From Saccharospirillum sp043196875 (lineage in GTDB: Bacteria; Pseudomonadota; Gammaproteobacteria; Pseudomonadales; Natronospirillaceae), in assembly GCF_043196875.1 (NCBI RefSeq), contig NZ_JBEBMX010000006.1, forward strand, positions 186,001-250,000: a stretch of 64,000 nt of DNA. Reading direction: 5' to 3'. Below the pieces are notes generated by a model, which worked only from the letters and a program-made list of their open reading frames with translations, was not told the DNA's origin and did not search any database. Below are positions 35,608 through 44,154 of this stretch, in pieces (positions within the stretch are counted from its first letter, which is position 1; each line of letters starts with the position of its first letter). The position numbers were made by a program, and so were the translations under genes.

Positions 35608-36033
35608 ATGGCGATCGAAAAAGTACTCTATAACGCTTATGCAACCGCAACCGGCGGCCGCGATGGCCGTGCCGTCACCTCCGACAAGGTACTGGACGTT
35701 GCCTTGTCGACCCCCAAAGAACTGGGCGGCGCCGGCGGTGCCGGCACGAATCCGGAACAACTCTTTGCCAGCGGTTATTCCGCCTGCTTTCTGGGCGCAC
35801 TGAAATTTGTGGCCGCTCAGGACAAAATTGCCTTGCCCAGCGAAACCACCGTCAGCGCCCGTGTCGGTATTGGCGGCATCCCGACCGGTTTCGGCATTGA
35901 AGCGGAACTGACCATCACCGTACCGGGTCTGGACAAAGACAAGGTCGAAGATCTGGTGGCACGCGCACACATCGTCTGCCCTTACTCCAACGCTACCCAA
36001 GGCAACATCGACGTAACCCTGTCGGTCGCCTGA
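35608..36033 (+). CDS. ohr: Organic hydroperoxide resistance protein
   Basis: The 141-residue cytosolic thiol peroxidase of the Ohr/OsmC fold reduces organic hydroperoxides, usually with lipoyl proteins as donors. The catalytic Cys residues are in YSACFLGALKFV (about residue 60) and HIVCPYSNATQGNIDV (about 124), the spacing of Ohr rather than OsmC. CAGGAG precedes the ATG and a strong terminator follows. No MarR-type OhrR gene is adjacent; an AraC gene is divergent instead. Confidence 0.93.
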   Translation: MAIEKVLYNAYATATGGRDGRAVTSDKVLDVALSTPKELGGAGGAGTNPEQLFASGYSACFLGALKFVAAQDKIALPSETTVSARVGIGGIPTGFGIEAELTITVPGLDKDKVEDLVARAHIVCPYSNATQGNIDVTLSVA

Positions 36034-36046
36034 TTCGGGCACAAAA

Positions 36047-36069
36047 AAAGCGCTCAACCGAGCGCTTTT
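36047..36069. terminator. Bidirectional terminator between ohr and the secreted orphan
   Basis: AAAGCGCTC-AACC-GAGCGCTTT is a perfect 9-bp stem flanked by A's and T's on both sides. It ends the ohr transcript and, in reverse, the minus-strand gene at 36103-36471. Confidence 0.85.
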
Positions 36070-36102
36070 GATCTTTTTAAACCCTGATCGTGCTCAGCGT
36101 TT

Positions 36103-36471
36103 TCAGTAATGCCATTCACCCTGTTCGCGCACCAACACATCAGACTCGCCACGCAGCACCTCCAGCAAACCTGACTCCTGTACCAGATAGCGATAATCCC
36201 CGTTCTCAAAGCGATAACCCAAAAACCGACAAGGCGAACCGTCGGCACAGTAGGTATGCCAAGTGGCACCGCGCAGCGTAATGGCATTGCCTGAACGCTT
36301 GGAAGTGCCTTGGTAAGTCACCTGATCGCAACTGACATTACCTTCAGCACAATGAACAGTGATGGTCACGCTGTAGTGCGGTGTCTCTAACGTGCTTTGC
36401 CGCCCGTCTTGCGCTTGAGCAGTACCCAGCGCGAGGAATAGCAGAGTGAACATCACAATGTGTTTTTTCAT
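36103..36471 (-). CDS. Secreted cysteine-containing protein of unknown function
   Basis: The 122-residue protein has a clear signal peptide (MKKHIVMFTLLFLALGTAQAQ). The small mature domain has four Cys residues (CAEGNVSC and CADGSPC), probably two disulfides, with beta-rich stretches such as VTYQGTSKRSGNAITL and LGYRFENGDYRYLV. I do not recognise the family. ATG 36471 was chosen because the signal peptide begins there; the open frame extends a further 61 codons without support. It is periplasmic or secreted. Confidence 0.68.
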   Translation of the reverse strand: MKKHIVMFTLLFLALGTAQAQDGRQSTLETPHYSVTITVHCAEGNVSCDQVTYQGTSKRSGNAITLRGATWHTYCADGSPCRFLGYRFENGDYRYLVQESGLLEVLRGESDVLVREQGEWHY

Positions 36472-36508
36472 GATAGTAACCTTAACGTTTGGATCGACAG
36501 ACCAAGGG

Positions 36509-37003
36509 TTAGGAACGAATTCTTGCCATCTGATACACATCGACCAGCTCACCGTTACGAAACGCAAAGTCTTTGCTTTCGCCCTCAATGACAAAATTAA
36601 AAGACTTGTACAGAGCAATGGCCGCCTCGTTATCGACGTAAACTTCCATTTCAATTCGCTTAAGGTTCAACCAGTTATCCGCCAATTCGATCATCGCATC
36701 CATCAAGGCACGACCAACACCCTGGCGCAGTGAGTCGGCACGCACCCCCATACCAAAGGTACCGGCGTGACGGCGGCGCGGCCGGATAAAATGCTCAAAC
36801 GACAACTGACCGACAACCTCGCCATCCAGTTCTGCTACCAGGTTGTAAAAGCTCTCTTTGGGCTCTGCCAGACGCTGCTCCCAAGTTCGCAACGACGGAT
36901 ACGGCAACTGCAGCGTGCTGCCAAAGGCTTGCTCGCCTACGTAAATGGCATGAATGGCGGCGGCATCAAATTGCTCAGCGTGGCGTACGGTGATGGCAGA
37001 CAT
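36509..37003 (-). CDS. yhhY: GNAT N-acetyltransferase, YhhY/AaaT-like
   Basis: The 164-residue acetyltransferase starts MSAITVRHAE and continues TLQLPYPSLRTWEQRLAE. Acetyl-CoA-binding motif A is GMGVRADSLRQGVGRALMDAMIE-like (about 88-110), then NWLNLKRIEMEVYVDNEAAIALY. It closely follows E. coli YhhY (AaaT), which acetylates certain amino acids. The second ATG at 37003 has better spacing from GGAG than the first at 37006. It lies 11 bases downstream of the prolyl aminopeptidase gene and is probably cotranscribed. Confidence 0.85.
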   Translation of the reverse strand: MSAITVRHAEQFDAAAIHAIYVGEQAFGSTLQLPYPSLRTWEQRLAEPKESFYNLVAELDGEVVGQLSFEHFIRPRRRHAGTFGMGVRADSLRQGVGRALMDAMIELADNWLNLKRIEMEVYVDNEAAIALYKSFNFVIEGESKDFAFRNGELVDVYQMARIRS

Positions 37004-37014
37004 CATGACTCCGG

Positions 37015-37980
37015 TTAACGATCAGCAAAGGCATCCGTTGCCTGAATTAAGCGATTCAAAATCTCCGGCTCGCCCATGGTGTGACCAGCGGCTTCGACAA
37101 TATGTAATTCAGCATCGGTCCATTGCTTCGACAAATTCCAGGCGGTGCGTAGCGGGCACGGCATGTCGTAACGGCCATGAACGATAACGCCGGGAATGCC
37201 AGCGAGTTTATGCGCATCGCGCAGCAACTGGCCTTCTTCCAACCAGCCTGCGTTCATAAAGAAATGATTTTCGATGCGCGCGAAGGCGAGCGCGAAATGG
37301 TCGCCACCAAAATCTTCCACCCGGTCCGGCGCCGGCAGCAACGAAATAGTCGAACCTTCCCACTGGCTCCAGGCTTTGGCGCAGACCAGTTTTTCGGCTT
37401 CGTTATCGCCGGTTAAGCGGCGATGATAGGCCGCCATCATCTGATCGCGCTCAGCGATGGGAATGGGCGCAATAAAGTGTTCCCAGCGATCAGGAAACAT
37501 TTCCGAAACGCCGTACTGGTAGTACCAATCCAGTTCGGCTTTGGTGAGCGTATAGACGCCGCGCAAAATCAATTCACTGACGCGTTCCGGGTGCGTTTCA
37601 GCGTAAGCCAACGCCAGGGTAGAACCCCAACTGCCGCCGAATACCTGCCATTTTTCCACGCCACACAGCTCGCGCAGGCGTTCAATATCGGCAACCAGAT
37701 GCCAGGTGGTGTTGGCGTTCAGATCGGCGTGCGGTAACGACCGACCACAGCCGCGCTGGTCGAACAACAGCACATCGTATTTGGCCGGGTTGAAGACGCG
37801 GCGATGGTCGGCATCGCAACCACCGCCCGGACCTCCGTGTAGAAACACCGCTGGTTTGGCACCGGGCGTGCCGACGCGTTCCCAATAAATTTGATGACCG
37901 TCGCCGACATCGAGCATGCCGGAATCGTAGGGTTCGATAGGTGGGTAAGCGGTTTGATCGAAGACGTTGTTAGCGGACAT
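37015..37980 (-). CDS. pip: Proline iminopeptidase (prolyl aminopeptidase)
   Basis: The 321-residue cytosolic alpha/beta hydrolase of peptidase family S33 removes N-terminal proline from peptides. HGGPGGGC forms the oxyanion region (48-55), the nucleophile Ser is in GGSWGS (S117), the Asp is in HGRYDMPCP, and the catalytic His is in AAGHTMGEPE. The length is typical of the family. It would help use imported peptides. The yhhY-like gene follows closely on the same strand. Confidence 0.95.
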   Translation of the reverse strand: MSANNVFDQTAYPPIEPYDSGMLDVGDGHQIYWERVGTPGAKPAVFLHGGPGGGCDADHRRVFNPAKYDVLLFDQRGCGRSLPHADLNANTTWHLVADIERLRELCGVEKWQVFGGSWGSTLALAYAETHPERVSELILRGVYTLTKAELDWYYQYGVSEMFPDRWEHFIAPIPIAERDQMMAAYHRRLTGDNEAEKLVCAKAWSQWEGSTISLLPAPDRVEDFGGDHFALAFARIENHFFMNAGWLEEGQLLRDAHKLAGIPGVIVHGRYDMPCPLRTAWNLSKQWTDAELHIVEAAGHTMGEPEILNRLIQATDAFADR

Positions 37981-38047
37981 GACGCACCAGAATATGAATT
38001 GCGAAAGTGGATACTAGCACGTCAACTGAGCCGTTAAAGCCAACCGA

Positions 38048-38581
38048 TCACAACGAATGCAACGCCAGGAAATGCTGCCGTTCCACGACATAGATATCAC
38101 ACAGCTTACCGGCGACTTCCTGCTGATGGCTGAAGCTTTCACCCACCCGGAACGCCAGCTTTTGTGAGGCCAGATTGTCGGGGTGAATCAGGCTGATCAA
38201 TCGTTCGAGTTGCAGTTCGTCAAAGGCCCAACGCATGGCCGCCACGGCTGCCTCATAAGCGTAACTGCGTCCCCAGAATTCCGGCGCGACCCCCCAGCCA
38301 ATTTCAATGCCTGGCCAGCCCGGTAAATTCAACAACCCCACTCGGCCAACAAAACGACCGCTGTGTTTTTCCTCGACCAACCAAAGGCCGTAACCCAGCA
38401 ACTGCCAGTGCCCCAGAATGGTGGCCATCACGCGCCAGCTTTCGCCGCTGTCGATGGGCACACCCTGGCCGAGGAAACGGATAAAGTCGGCATCGGCATT
38501 CAGAGCAGCGAAGTTATCGGCATCGCTTTGGGTAAAGCCCCTCAAGCGCAAATGTTCGGTTTCAAGAACCGGAATATTCAT
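38048..38581 (-). CDS. GNAT N-acetyltransferase, RimJ/RimL type
   Basis: The 177-residue protein begins MNIPVLETEHLRLRGFTQSDADNFAAL, the standard RimJ/RimL opening. It has the acetyl-CoA region IGWGVAPEFWGRSYAYEAAVAAM and the late LERLISLIHPDNLASQKLAFRVG. It probably acetylates a small molecule or protein N-terminus. The open frame extends upstream into the yfhL gene; ATG 38581 matches the family start, though its ribosome binding site is weak. Confidence 0.85.
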   Translation of the reverse strand: MNIPVLETEHLRLRGFTQSDADNFAALNADADFIRFLGQGVPIDSGESWRVMATILGHWQLLGYGLWLVEEKHSGRFVGRVGLLNLPGWPGIEIGWGVAPEFWGRSYAYEAAVAAMRWAFDELQLERLISLIHPDNLASQKLAFRVGESFSHQQEVAGKLCDIYVVERQHFLALHSL

Positions 38582-38649
38582 GACAACTGTCTCAACCTGA
38601 TTGCTGTTGTAAGTGTGCATCATAGCCATTGTCCGGTCGGGGCTGCCAC

Positions 38650-38904
38650 TCAAACCAAGCCTTGCAGTGCGACGAACTTATCGAACAGTTCGTCTTCGGT
38701 CTCCGGTTGCTGGGGGTCGGGCACAACACAACGACTGATCGGGCATACCGACTGGCAGGTTGGTGTGTCGTAGAGCCCTTTGCATTCGGTGCATAATTGC
38801 GGATTAATTTCGTAGTGCAGTTCACCCAGACTGATGGCTTGGTTCGGACACTCTGGTTCGCACATATCGCAGTTGATGCAGCGCTCATTAATCAACAACG
38901 CCAT
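38650..38904 (-). CDS. yfhL: YfhL family 4Fe-4S dicluster ferredoxin
   Basis: The 84-residue ferredoxin has two clusters: CINCDMCEPECP (about 9-20) and CTECKGLYDTPTCQSVCP (38-55), with the longer second loop that is typical of YfhL. It carries electrons in the cytosol. The start shares one base with the trhP stop, so the two are translationally coupled; a role as electron donor in tRNA uridine hydroxylation is suggested in E. coli. AGGGTG lies upstream. Confidence 0.93.
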   Translation of the reverse strand: MALLINERCINCDMCEPECPNQAISLGELHYEINPQLCTECKGLYDTPTCQSVCPISRCVVPDPQQPETEDELFDKFVALQGLV

Positions 38905-40268
38905 CAGGCTGCACCCTGAGTTTGCGCCTTACGAGTTGTCTGGCCCGCTTTGAGGTTGCGCATCAGCAAGGCGTAATCTAAATCGATGTCTTCCGGCAAC
39001 GAGATAAACACTCGGTGGCCACTGCCTTTGGCGTCATCAATCTCAGCGCCCTGAGCGTTGCGCATCACTCTGAGCGTGAAGGTGACATTGCCCTGGGGCG
39101 TCATCAGTTCCAGATTGTCGCCACTGCAGAATTTATTTTTAGCGATAACCTCAGCCCAGCCATCGCGACGCTCACCGCTGAACTCGCCAACGAACTGCTG
39201 CTGTTCGGACACCGAATGGCCGTAGTCGTAATTCTGATGAGCGTCATGTGAGTGACGGCGTAAAAAGCCTTCGGTATAACCGCGATGCGCTAGGTTTTCC
39301 AAGGTACTCATCAGGCTCTTATCAAAGGGCTTACCAGCAACCGCATCGTCGATGGCTTTACGGTAAACCTGAGCCGTACGCGCGCAGTAATAAAACGACT
39401 TAGTACGGCCTTCAATTTTTAACGAATGAACGCCCAGTTGTGTCAGTCGCTCAACGTGTTGCACCGCACGCAAGTCACGCGAATTAAAAATGTAGGTGCC
39501 GTGCTCATCTTCGAAGGCGGTCATTTTTTCATCGGGTCGGTTAGCCTCGGTGAGCAACACCGGCTCGCTGTGAATCGGGCCTTCACCCAAGGTTGGATTC
39601 ACAACTTCCACCACCTGACCAACATCATCTTCCCGACCCGATTGAACCGAATAAGACCAGCGACAGGCGTTAGTACAGGTGCCCTGGTTCGGATCACGCC
39701 GGTTCATATAACCCGACAACAAACAGCGCCCGGAATAAGCCATGCACAGCGCGCCATGAACAAAGACTTCCAGTTCAATATCCGGACAGTGTTCGCGAAT
39801 ATCGGCAATTTCATCGAGCGATAATTCACGCGATAAAATTACCCGCTCAATGCCCTGCCAGGCCCAGAATTTAACCGCCGCCCAGTTCACCGCATTGGCC
39901 TGCACCGACAGATGAATCGGCATTTCCGGAAACACCTCGCGCACCATCATGATCAAACCCGGATCGGACATAATCAGCGCATCCGGCGCCATCTCAATCA
40001 CCGGTTGCAAGTCACGGATAAAGGTCTTCAACTTGGCGTTATGGGGCTGAATATTGCACACCACATAAAACCGCTTACCCAGCGCATGGGCTTCATCGAT
40101 GCCGATCTTCAGATTGGCGTGATCAAATTCATTATTGCGCACCCGCAAGCTGTAGCGCGGCTGACCGGCGTAAACCGCATCGGCGCCATAGGCGAAGGCG
40201 TAACGCATATTTTTCAGGCTGCCAGCGGGGGACAGGAGTTCAGGGATAAAGGTATTTTTTAACAGCAC
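38904..40268 (-). CDS. trhP: tRNA 5-hydroxyuridine modification protein (U32 peptidase family)
   Basis: The product is about 454 residues long and belongs to the U32 family, close to E. coli YegQ/TrhP, which helps hydroxylate U34 of several tRNAs. Conserved parts are PELLSPAGSLKNMRYAFAYG, SLRVRNNEFDHANL, IHLSVQANAVNWAAV and the Cys cluster GALCMAYSGRCLLSG...GTCTNACRW. The latter matches the Cys set that may bind an iron-sulfur cluster. The start is unsure: GTG 40268 fits family length, TTG 40295 is also open, and neither has a clear ribosome binding site. yfhL overlaps its stop by one base. Confidence 0.92.
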   Translation of the reverse strand: MLLKNTFIPELLSPAGSLKNMRYAFAYGADAVYAGQPRYSLRVRNNEFDHANLKIGIDEAHALGKRFYVVCNIQPHNAKLKTFIRDLQPVIEMAPDALIMSDPGLIMMVREVFPEMPIHLSVQANAVNWAAVKFWAWQGIERVILSRELSLDEIADIREHCPDIELEVFVHGALCMAYSGRCLLSGYMNRRDPNQGTCTNACRWSYSVQSGREDDVGQVVEVVNPTLGEGPIHSEPVLLTEANRPDEKMTAFEDEHGTYIFNSRDLRAVQHVERLTQLGVHSLKIEGRTKSFYYCARTAQVYRKAIDDAVAGKPFDKSLMSTLENLAHRGYTEGFLRRHSHDAHQNYDYGHSVSEQQQFVGEFSGERRDGWAEVIAKNKFCSGDNLELMTPQGNVTFTLRVMRNAQGAEIDDAKGSGHRVFISLPEDIDLDYALLMRNLKAGQTTRKAQTQGAA

Positions 40269-40412
40269 TGCTAGATCGACCGGAATATTAGACAATGCTA
40301 TTTAACGCGAACGACCGGCTGGTCGTACTGATTTATATCAACCTTAGATTAGCTTGACCGCCGGTCTAAAACGCCGCTATGTTGCCAACAAGGCTGTAGC
40401 AGGGTTCGACCA

Positions 40413-40916
40413 ATGATGAGCTTGTGGCAAAGACGTACTTTGGCGGTATTAACTCTTGGCGGTGCCTGCATAGGCATCGTATCGGTTTTACAAGTATTGA
40501 TTTCCAATCGTAATCCCGTCATCTGGGCGGCACTGCTTCTATATTGTCTGTACTACTGTTGGGGAGTCTGGCTGGGTATAAAATTACTTGAACGAAACCC
40601 AAATGCACCCGCACGGCTTCGCCTGTTTTGGCTCTTTCAGGTGCCTTTCTTAAGCTCACCTTTTCTGGGGTATTTTATTTCTACCGGTTTTTACTTAACA
40701 ACGACGGTGGGATGGGAACCTATCCGTTGGCTGGTGAATTTTCAACTGGGCAGCATTTTTAGTTTCTCGATCAACGACAGCAGCCAGAGCTATCTTATCG
40801 GTTGCAATATTTTCGCACTGGCCGTCGTTATTTGGTTAGCTAAAAAACTAAACAACTCAGTTGATAGCGATGATCTAACTCAGCCTGACGCCGATAACGA
40901 AAACAAGGCTGAATGA
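40413..40916 (+). CDS. Hypothetical membrane protein, four helices
   Basis: The 167-residue protein has four hydrophobic segments: VLTLGGACIGIVSVLQVLI, WAALLLYCLYYCWGVWLGI, LFQVPFLSSPFLGYFI and IGCNIFALAVVIWLA. A polar acidic tail follows. I do not recognise a family. Its base composition is more AT-rich than its neighbours, which may mean recent acquisition. Its stop directly abuts the stop of the convergent regulator gene, with no space for a terminator. Confidence 0.6.
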   Translation: MMSLWQRRTLAVLTLGGACIGIVSVLQVLISNRNPVIWAALLLYCLYYCWGVWLGIKLLERNPNAPARLRLFWLFQVPFLSSPFLGYFISTGFYLTTTVGWEPIRWLVNFQLGSIFSFSINDSSQSYLIGCNIFALAVVIWLAKKLNNSVDSDDLTQPDADNENKAE

Positions 40917-42269
40917 TCAGTCTTTGAATTCAGATTTATCCAACCCATGCTTACGCATCTTGTCATACAGTGTCTTGCGTGCCAGACCCAAGCTCACCAT
41001 GGTGTCCTTGATCGAACCCTGGTTATCGCGCAGCGCCGATTGCAATAAGGAACGTTCAAAACCATCCATCATTTCTGTCAGCGTGCGGCGGTTGGCAACT
41101 TCCGGCTGCGTCGGTTCGTTGGCTTCGTCCAAGGCGGCCGGACCCATCAGCACATAGCGTTCGGCCAGGTTACGCAGTTCGCGCACGTTGCCTGGCCAGG
41201 AGTGATGTAACAGACGAGCGGTCTGATCCGGCAGCAAGGGTACGCTTTCGCGATCGTAACGAGCAGCGGCGATCAGGGCGAAGTGATGGAACAGCAGCGG
41301 AATGTCTTCTTTGCGTTCGCGTAGCGGCGGAATCTGTAATTCAACGACGTTGAGGCGGTAATAGAGATCAGCGCGAAAATCGCCGCCGTCGCTGAGTTTT
41401 TTCAGATCGGTTTTGGTGGCAGCGATAATGCGCACATCGACATCGATGGTGGTATTGGAGCCGAGTCGTTCAATCTTGCCGTCTTCCAGCACACGCAATA
41501 ATTTGACCTGCAAACCCAGCGGCATCGATTCGACTTCGTCCAAAAACAGCGTACCGCCGCTGGCGTGTTCGAAGCGGCCGATGCGTTTTTTATCGGCACC
41601 GGTAAAGGCGCCAGCCTCGTGACCGAAGAGCTCACTTTCAATCAGATTTTCCGGCACAGCACCGCAGTTAACAGCGACATAGTTATGATCTGAACGCATG
41701 CTGTTTTCGTGGATATAACGCGCCAGCGCGTCCTTACCCGTACCGGTTTCGCCGTTCAGTAACACCACGGCCGAGGTATCGATCACCGGATCGAGCTGTG
41801 ACATTAAACGCAGCATGCCGGCGCTTTCCCCCAGCACCCGCGGACCGGGACGCGCAAAGTGACGCAGCCGTGCTTTCAGCTCACGATTTTCCAACGCCAA
41901 CTGACGTTTTTCGCGCGCTTTTTTCAGCAGTTCAATCAGTTCGTCGTGATCGAACGGCTTTTCAATAAAGTCATAAGCGCCTTCCTGCATGGCCGCCACA
42001 GCGGTGCTGATATCGCCCTGGCCAGTGAGAATAATCACTGGAATAGCGTCGTCGATGGCGTGCACCGCGCGCAATACTTCCAGCCCATTCATGCCCGGCA
42101 TGTGGTAGTCACACAGCACCACCAGGTTTTCATCGGCCGATAATTCAGCGACAGCGGTCGCACCATCGGGGTAACAATCGACCGGCAATTCTTCCAGCGC
42201 CAGCGTCTGCGCCATCACTTGGCGGATGTCAGCTTCGTCGTCAATAAAGACCACAGCTCGTTGACTCAT
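40917..42269 (-). CDS. Sigma-54-dependent response regulator (DctD-like)
   Basis: The 450-residue protein has an N-terminal receiver with the phosphorylated Asp at D54 (VLCDYHMPGMNG). A central AAA+ activator domain has Walker A GETGTGKD (about 172-179), the sigma-54 contact motif GAFTGA (about 226) and Walker B GTLFLDEVE. The C-terminal Fis-type helix-turn-helix is SIKDTMVSLGLARKTLYDKM. It is of the NtrC/DctD class and overlaps the kinase gene by four bases. The predicted sigma-54 promoter at 47466-47482 in front of the TAXI transporter is the likely target. Confidence 0.94.
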   Translation of the reverse strand: MSQRAVVFIDDEADIRQVMAQTLALEELPVDCYPDGATAVAELSADENLVVLCDYHMPGMNGLEVLRAVHAIDDAIPVIILTGQGDISTAVAAMQEGAYDFIEKPFDHDELIELLKKAREKRQLALENRELKARLRHFARPGPRVLGESAGMLRLMSQLDPVIDTSAVVLLNGETGTGKDALARYIHENSMRSDHNYVAVNCGAVPENLIESELFGHEAGAFTGADKKRIGRFEHASGGTLFLDEVESMPLGLQVKLLRVLEDGKIERLGSNTTIDVDVRIIAATKTDLKKLSDGGDFRADLYYRLNVVELQIPPLRERKEDIPLLFHHFALIAAARYDRESVPLLPDQTARLLHHSWPGNVRELRNLAERYVLMGPAALDEANEPTQPEVANRRTLTEMMDGFERSLLQSALRDNQGSIKDTMVSLGLARKTLYDKMRKHGLDKSEFKD

Positions 42270-44104
42270 GCGGTGCCCTCTCGCTGCGTCAGCGTCAAAA
42301 TAAATTCGGCGCCCTGTCCATCGGCGCGGTTCTGCCCAATCAAGCGGCCACCAAGTGCATCGACAATCTGACGTGATATCGATAACCCCAAACCCAGGCC
42401 TTGCTTCATCGATTTGGTGGTAAAAAACGGTTCAAATAATTGTTCAGTATTGGCTGGTAAACCCGAGCCATTATCGCGCACCCGACATTGCCAACAATGA
42501 TCATGATGCTGCACATCGATGGTAATTTTTGGTTGTTCGACCGCTTCGGTAGCTTGCACCGCATTGGCAATCAGATTCACCAACACCTGTTCAATACGGA
42601 TTAAATCGCCATGCACCCAGGCCGGTTGTTGCGGCCGGTGCCAATCGAACTGCACGCCTTCGCTGTTATCCTGAGCACTGATAATTTTCAAAGCACCATC
42701 GACCGGCTGACGCATATCGACCGGGCTGGGCGGGCCTTCGGATTTGCGCGCAAACACTTTGAACTGGCGCGTCAATTCCGCCATGCGATCGCACAATGCA
42801 ACAATTTCACTGAGGTTGGCATCGACCGTTTCGCGATCACCGCGTTCTAAAAAACGCCGACTGTTACGAGCGTAGGCCTGTATCGCCGTCAGCGGTTGAT
42901 TCATCTCGTGGTTCAAACCCGCTGACATCTGACCGAGCACCGCCAGCTTGGCCGCCTGAATCAATTCCTGCTGAGTTTCGGTTAATACCTGTTCGGCTTT
43001 TTCACGTTCGGCGACTTCCGCCAATAGCTGCTGGTTGGAGTTTTCCAAGTCCGCCGTGCGTTCGGCAACACGCTGCTCCAACTGTTCACCGCGTTCGGCC
43101 AATTCCGCTTCGCGGCGATAGCGTTCACGCAAATACAGCCAGGTTAAAAAGCCACCGAGGAATAACACCGTGCCGGCGATTAAAAATTGCAGCTGGGTAA
43201 AGAGCACCGGCTCGGTTCCGATCAATACGCGCAAGCGCCAATCGAGTTGCGGCAAAGGCGTTTCGACACTGAGGTACGGTCGGGCGCTGTCACCGGCGCC
43301 AATCAACAACCGTTCCGACAAGTCACTCACGCCCAATGGCCGGCCCTGATCGACAATGCTCATCGCCGCCAGTTCTTCGTCGTGATAACGACGGTCGGCA
43401 AAAATTGCGCGGCGGCGCGACTCACTGATGGATTCGAAAGCGCGGTATAACCAGGCAGGTCGGCTGGCTAAGAAACTGATGCCATCCAGATCCAGCACCA
43501 CCATTTCTGATTCGGTAAACGCCGCCGGGCGCTGCCATTGGTCTTCCAGATCGGTGACCTGAATTTTGATGGCGACCACGCCCAAGGGTTCGCCGGCATC
43601 GTTCAATATCGGATGCGAAAAATACAGACCGCGCTGATCGGTCGTCACACCCAGGGCAAAATAAATGGCCGAATCGGCTGTTAACATTGCTTCGTGAAAG
43701 TACGGCCGGAAGGCAAAATTGCGGCCAATGAAGCTGGTCGGTAATTGGTAATTATTGGCTGCAATGGTCAGGCCGCTGCGGTCCATCAAATAGACATCGG
43801 AACTGGCGACGATGCTGGCCATCTGTTGCATTTCTTCGTTGGCTTCGAGCACCAGCTGTTCGCTGCCCGGGTTCTCCAGTACCGCCAGCATCAGTGGATG
43901 TTGTGCCATCAATTCGGGAATGGGCCGGTAGCGATTGAGTTCGTTGGCGACCAACTGACTGTAGCGAAACGATTCCTGAATGCTCTCACGTTCGAGCAAT
44001 CGATAGCCGGCCCAGGAACCAACCACCCAGGACAGCAAACAGGTGCTGGCGAAAAGCACCAGCACCCAAAAACGATAGTTCGTAAAGTAGTGTCTCAGCG
44101 ACAT
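42266..44104 (-). CDS. Membrane sensor histidine kinase (DctB-like)
   Basis: The 612-residue protein has two membrane helices flanking a periplasmic double-Cache domain (about 35-300) and a coiled coil (AELAERGEQLEQRVAERTADLEN). The dimerisation domain has the phospho-acceptor His in NHEMNQPLTAIQAYARNSRR (about 400), and the ATPase domain includes DNGSGLPANTEQLFEPFFTTK. It matches DctB-type kinases that sense C4-dicarboxylates or similar acids outside the cell. It is coupled to the sigma-54 regulator and lies next to the TAXI-TRAP permease gene, so it likely senses the transported substrate. Confidence 0.93.
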   Translation of the reverse strand: MSLRHYFTNYRFWVLVLFASTCLLSWVVGSWAGYRLLERESIQESFRYSQLVANELNRYRPIPELMAQHPLMLAVLENPGSEQLVLEANEEMQQMASIVASSDVYLMDRSGLTIAANNYQLPTSFIGRNFAFRPYFHEAMLTADSAIYFALGVTTDQRGLYFSHPILNDAGEPLGVVAIKIQVTDLEDQWQRPAAFTESEMVVLDLDGISFLASRPAWLYRAFESISESRRRAIFADRRYHDEELAAMSIVDQGRPLGVSDLSERLLIGAGDSARPYLSVETPLPQLDWRLRVLIGTEPVLFTQLQFLIAGTVLFLGGFLTWLYLRERYRREAELAERGEQLEQRVAERTADLENSNQQLLAEVAEREKAEQVLTETQQELIQAAKLAVLGQMSAGLNHEMNQPLTAIQAYARNSRRFLERGDRETVDANLSEIVALCDRMAELTRQFKVFARKSEGPPSPVDMRQPVDGALKIISAQDNSEGVQFDWHRPQQPAWVHGDLIRIEQVLVNLIANAVQATEAVEQPKITIDVQHHDHCWQCRVRDNGSGLPANTEQLFEPFFTTKSMKQGLGLGLSISRQIVDALGGRLIGQNRADGQGAEFILTLTQREGTA

Positions 44105-44119
44105 CCGTTAACCCGGTCA

Positions 44120-44141
44120 GGCTGCGACAATCGTCGCAGCC
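44120..44141 (-). other. Hairpin between TRAP permease and sensor kinase genes
   Basis: GGCTGCGA-N6-TCGCAGCC is a perfect 8-bp stem in the 50-base gap. There is no T run, so read-through from the transporter genes into the two-component genes is possible, and the stem may protect the upstream message. Confidence 0.55.
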
Positions 44142-44154
44142 ATAAGAACAACGA

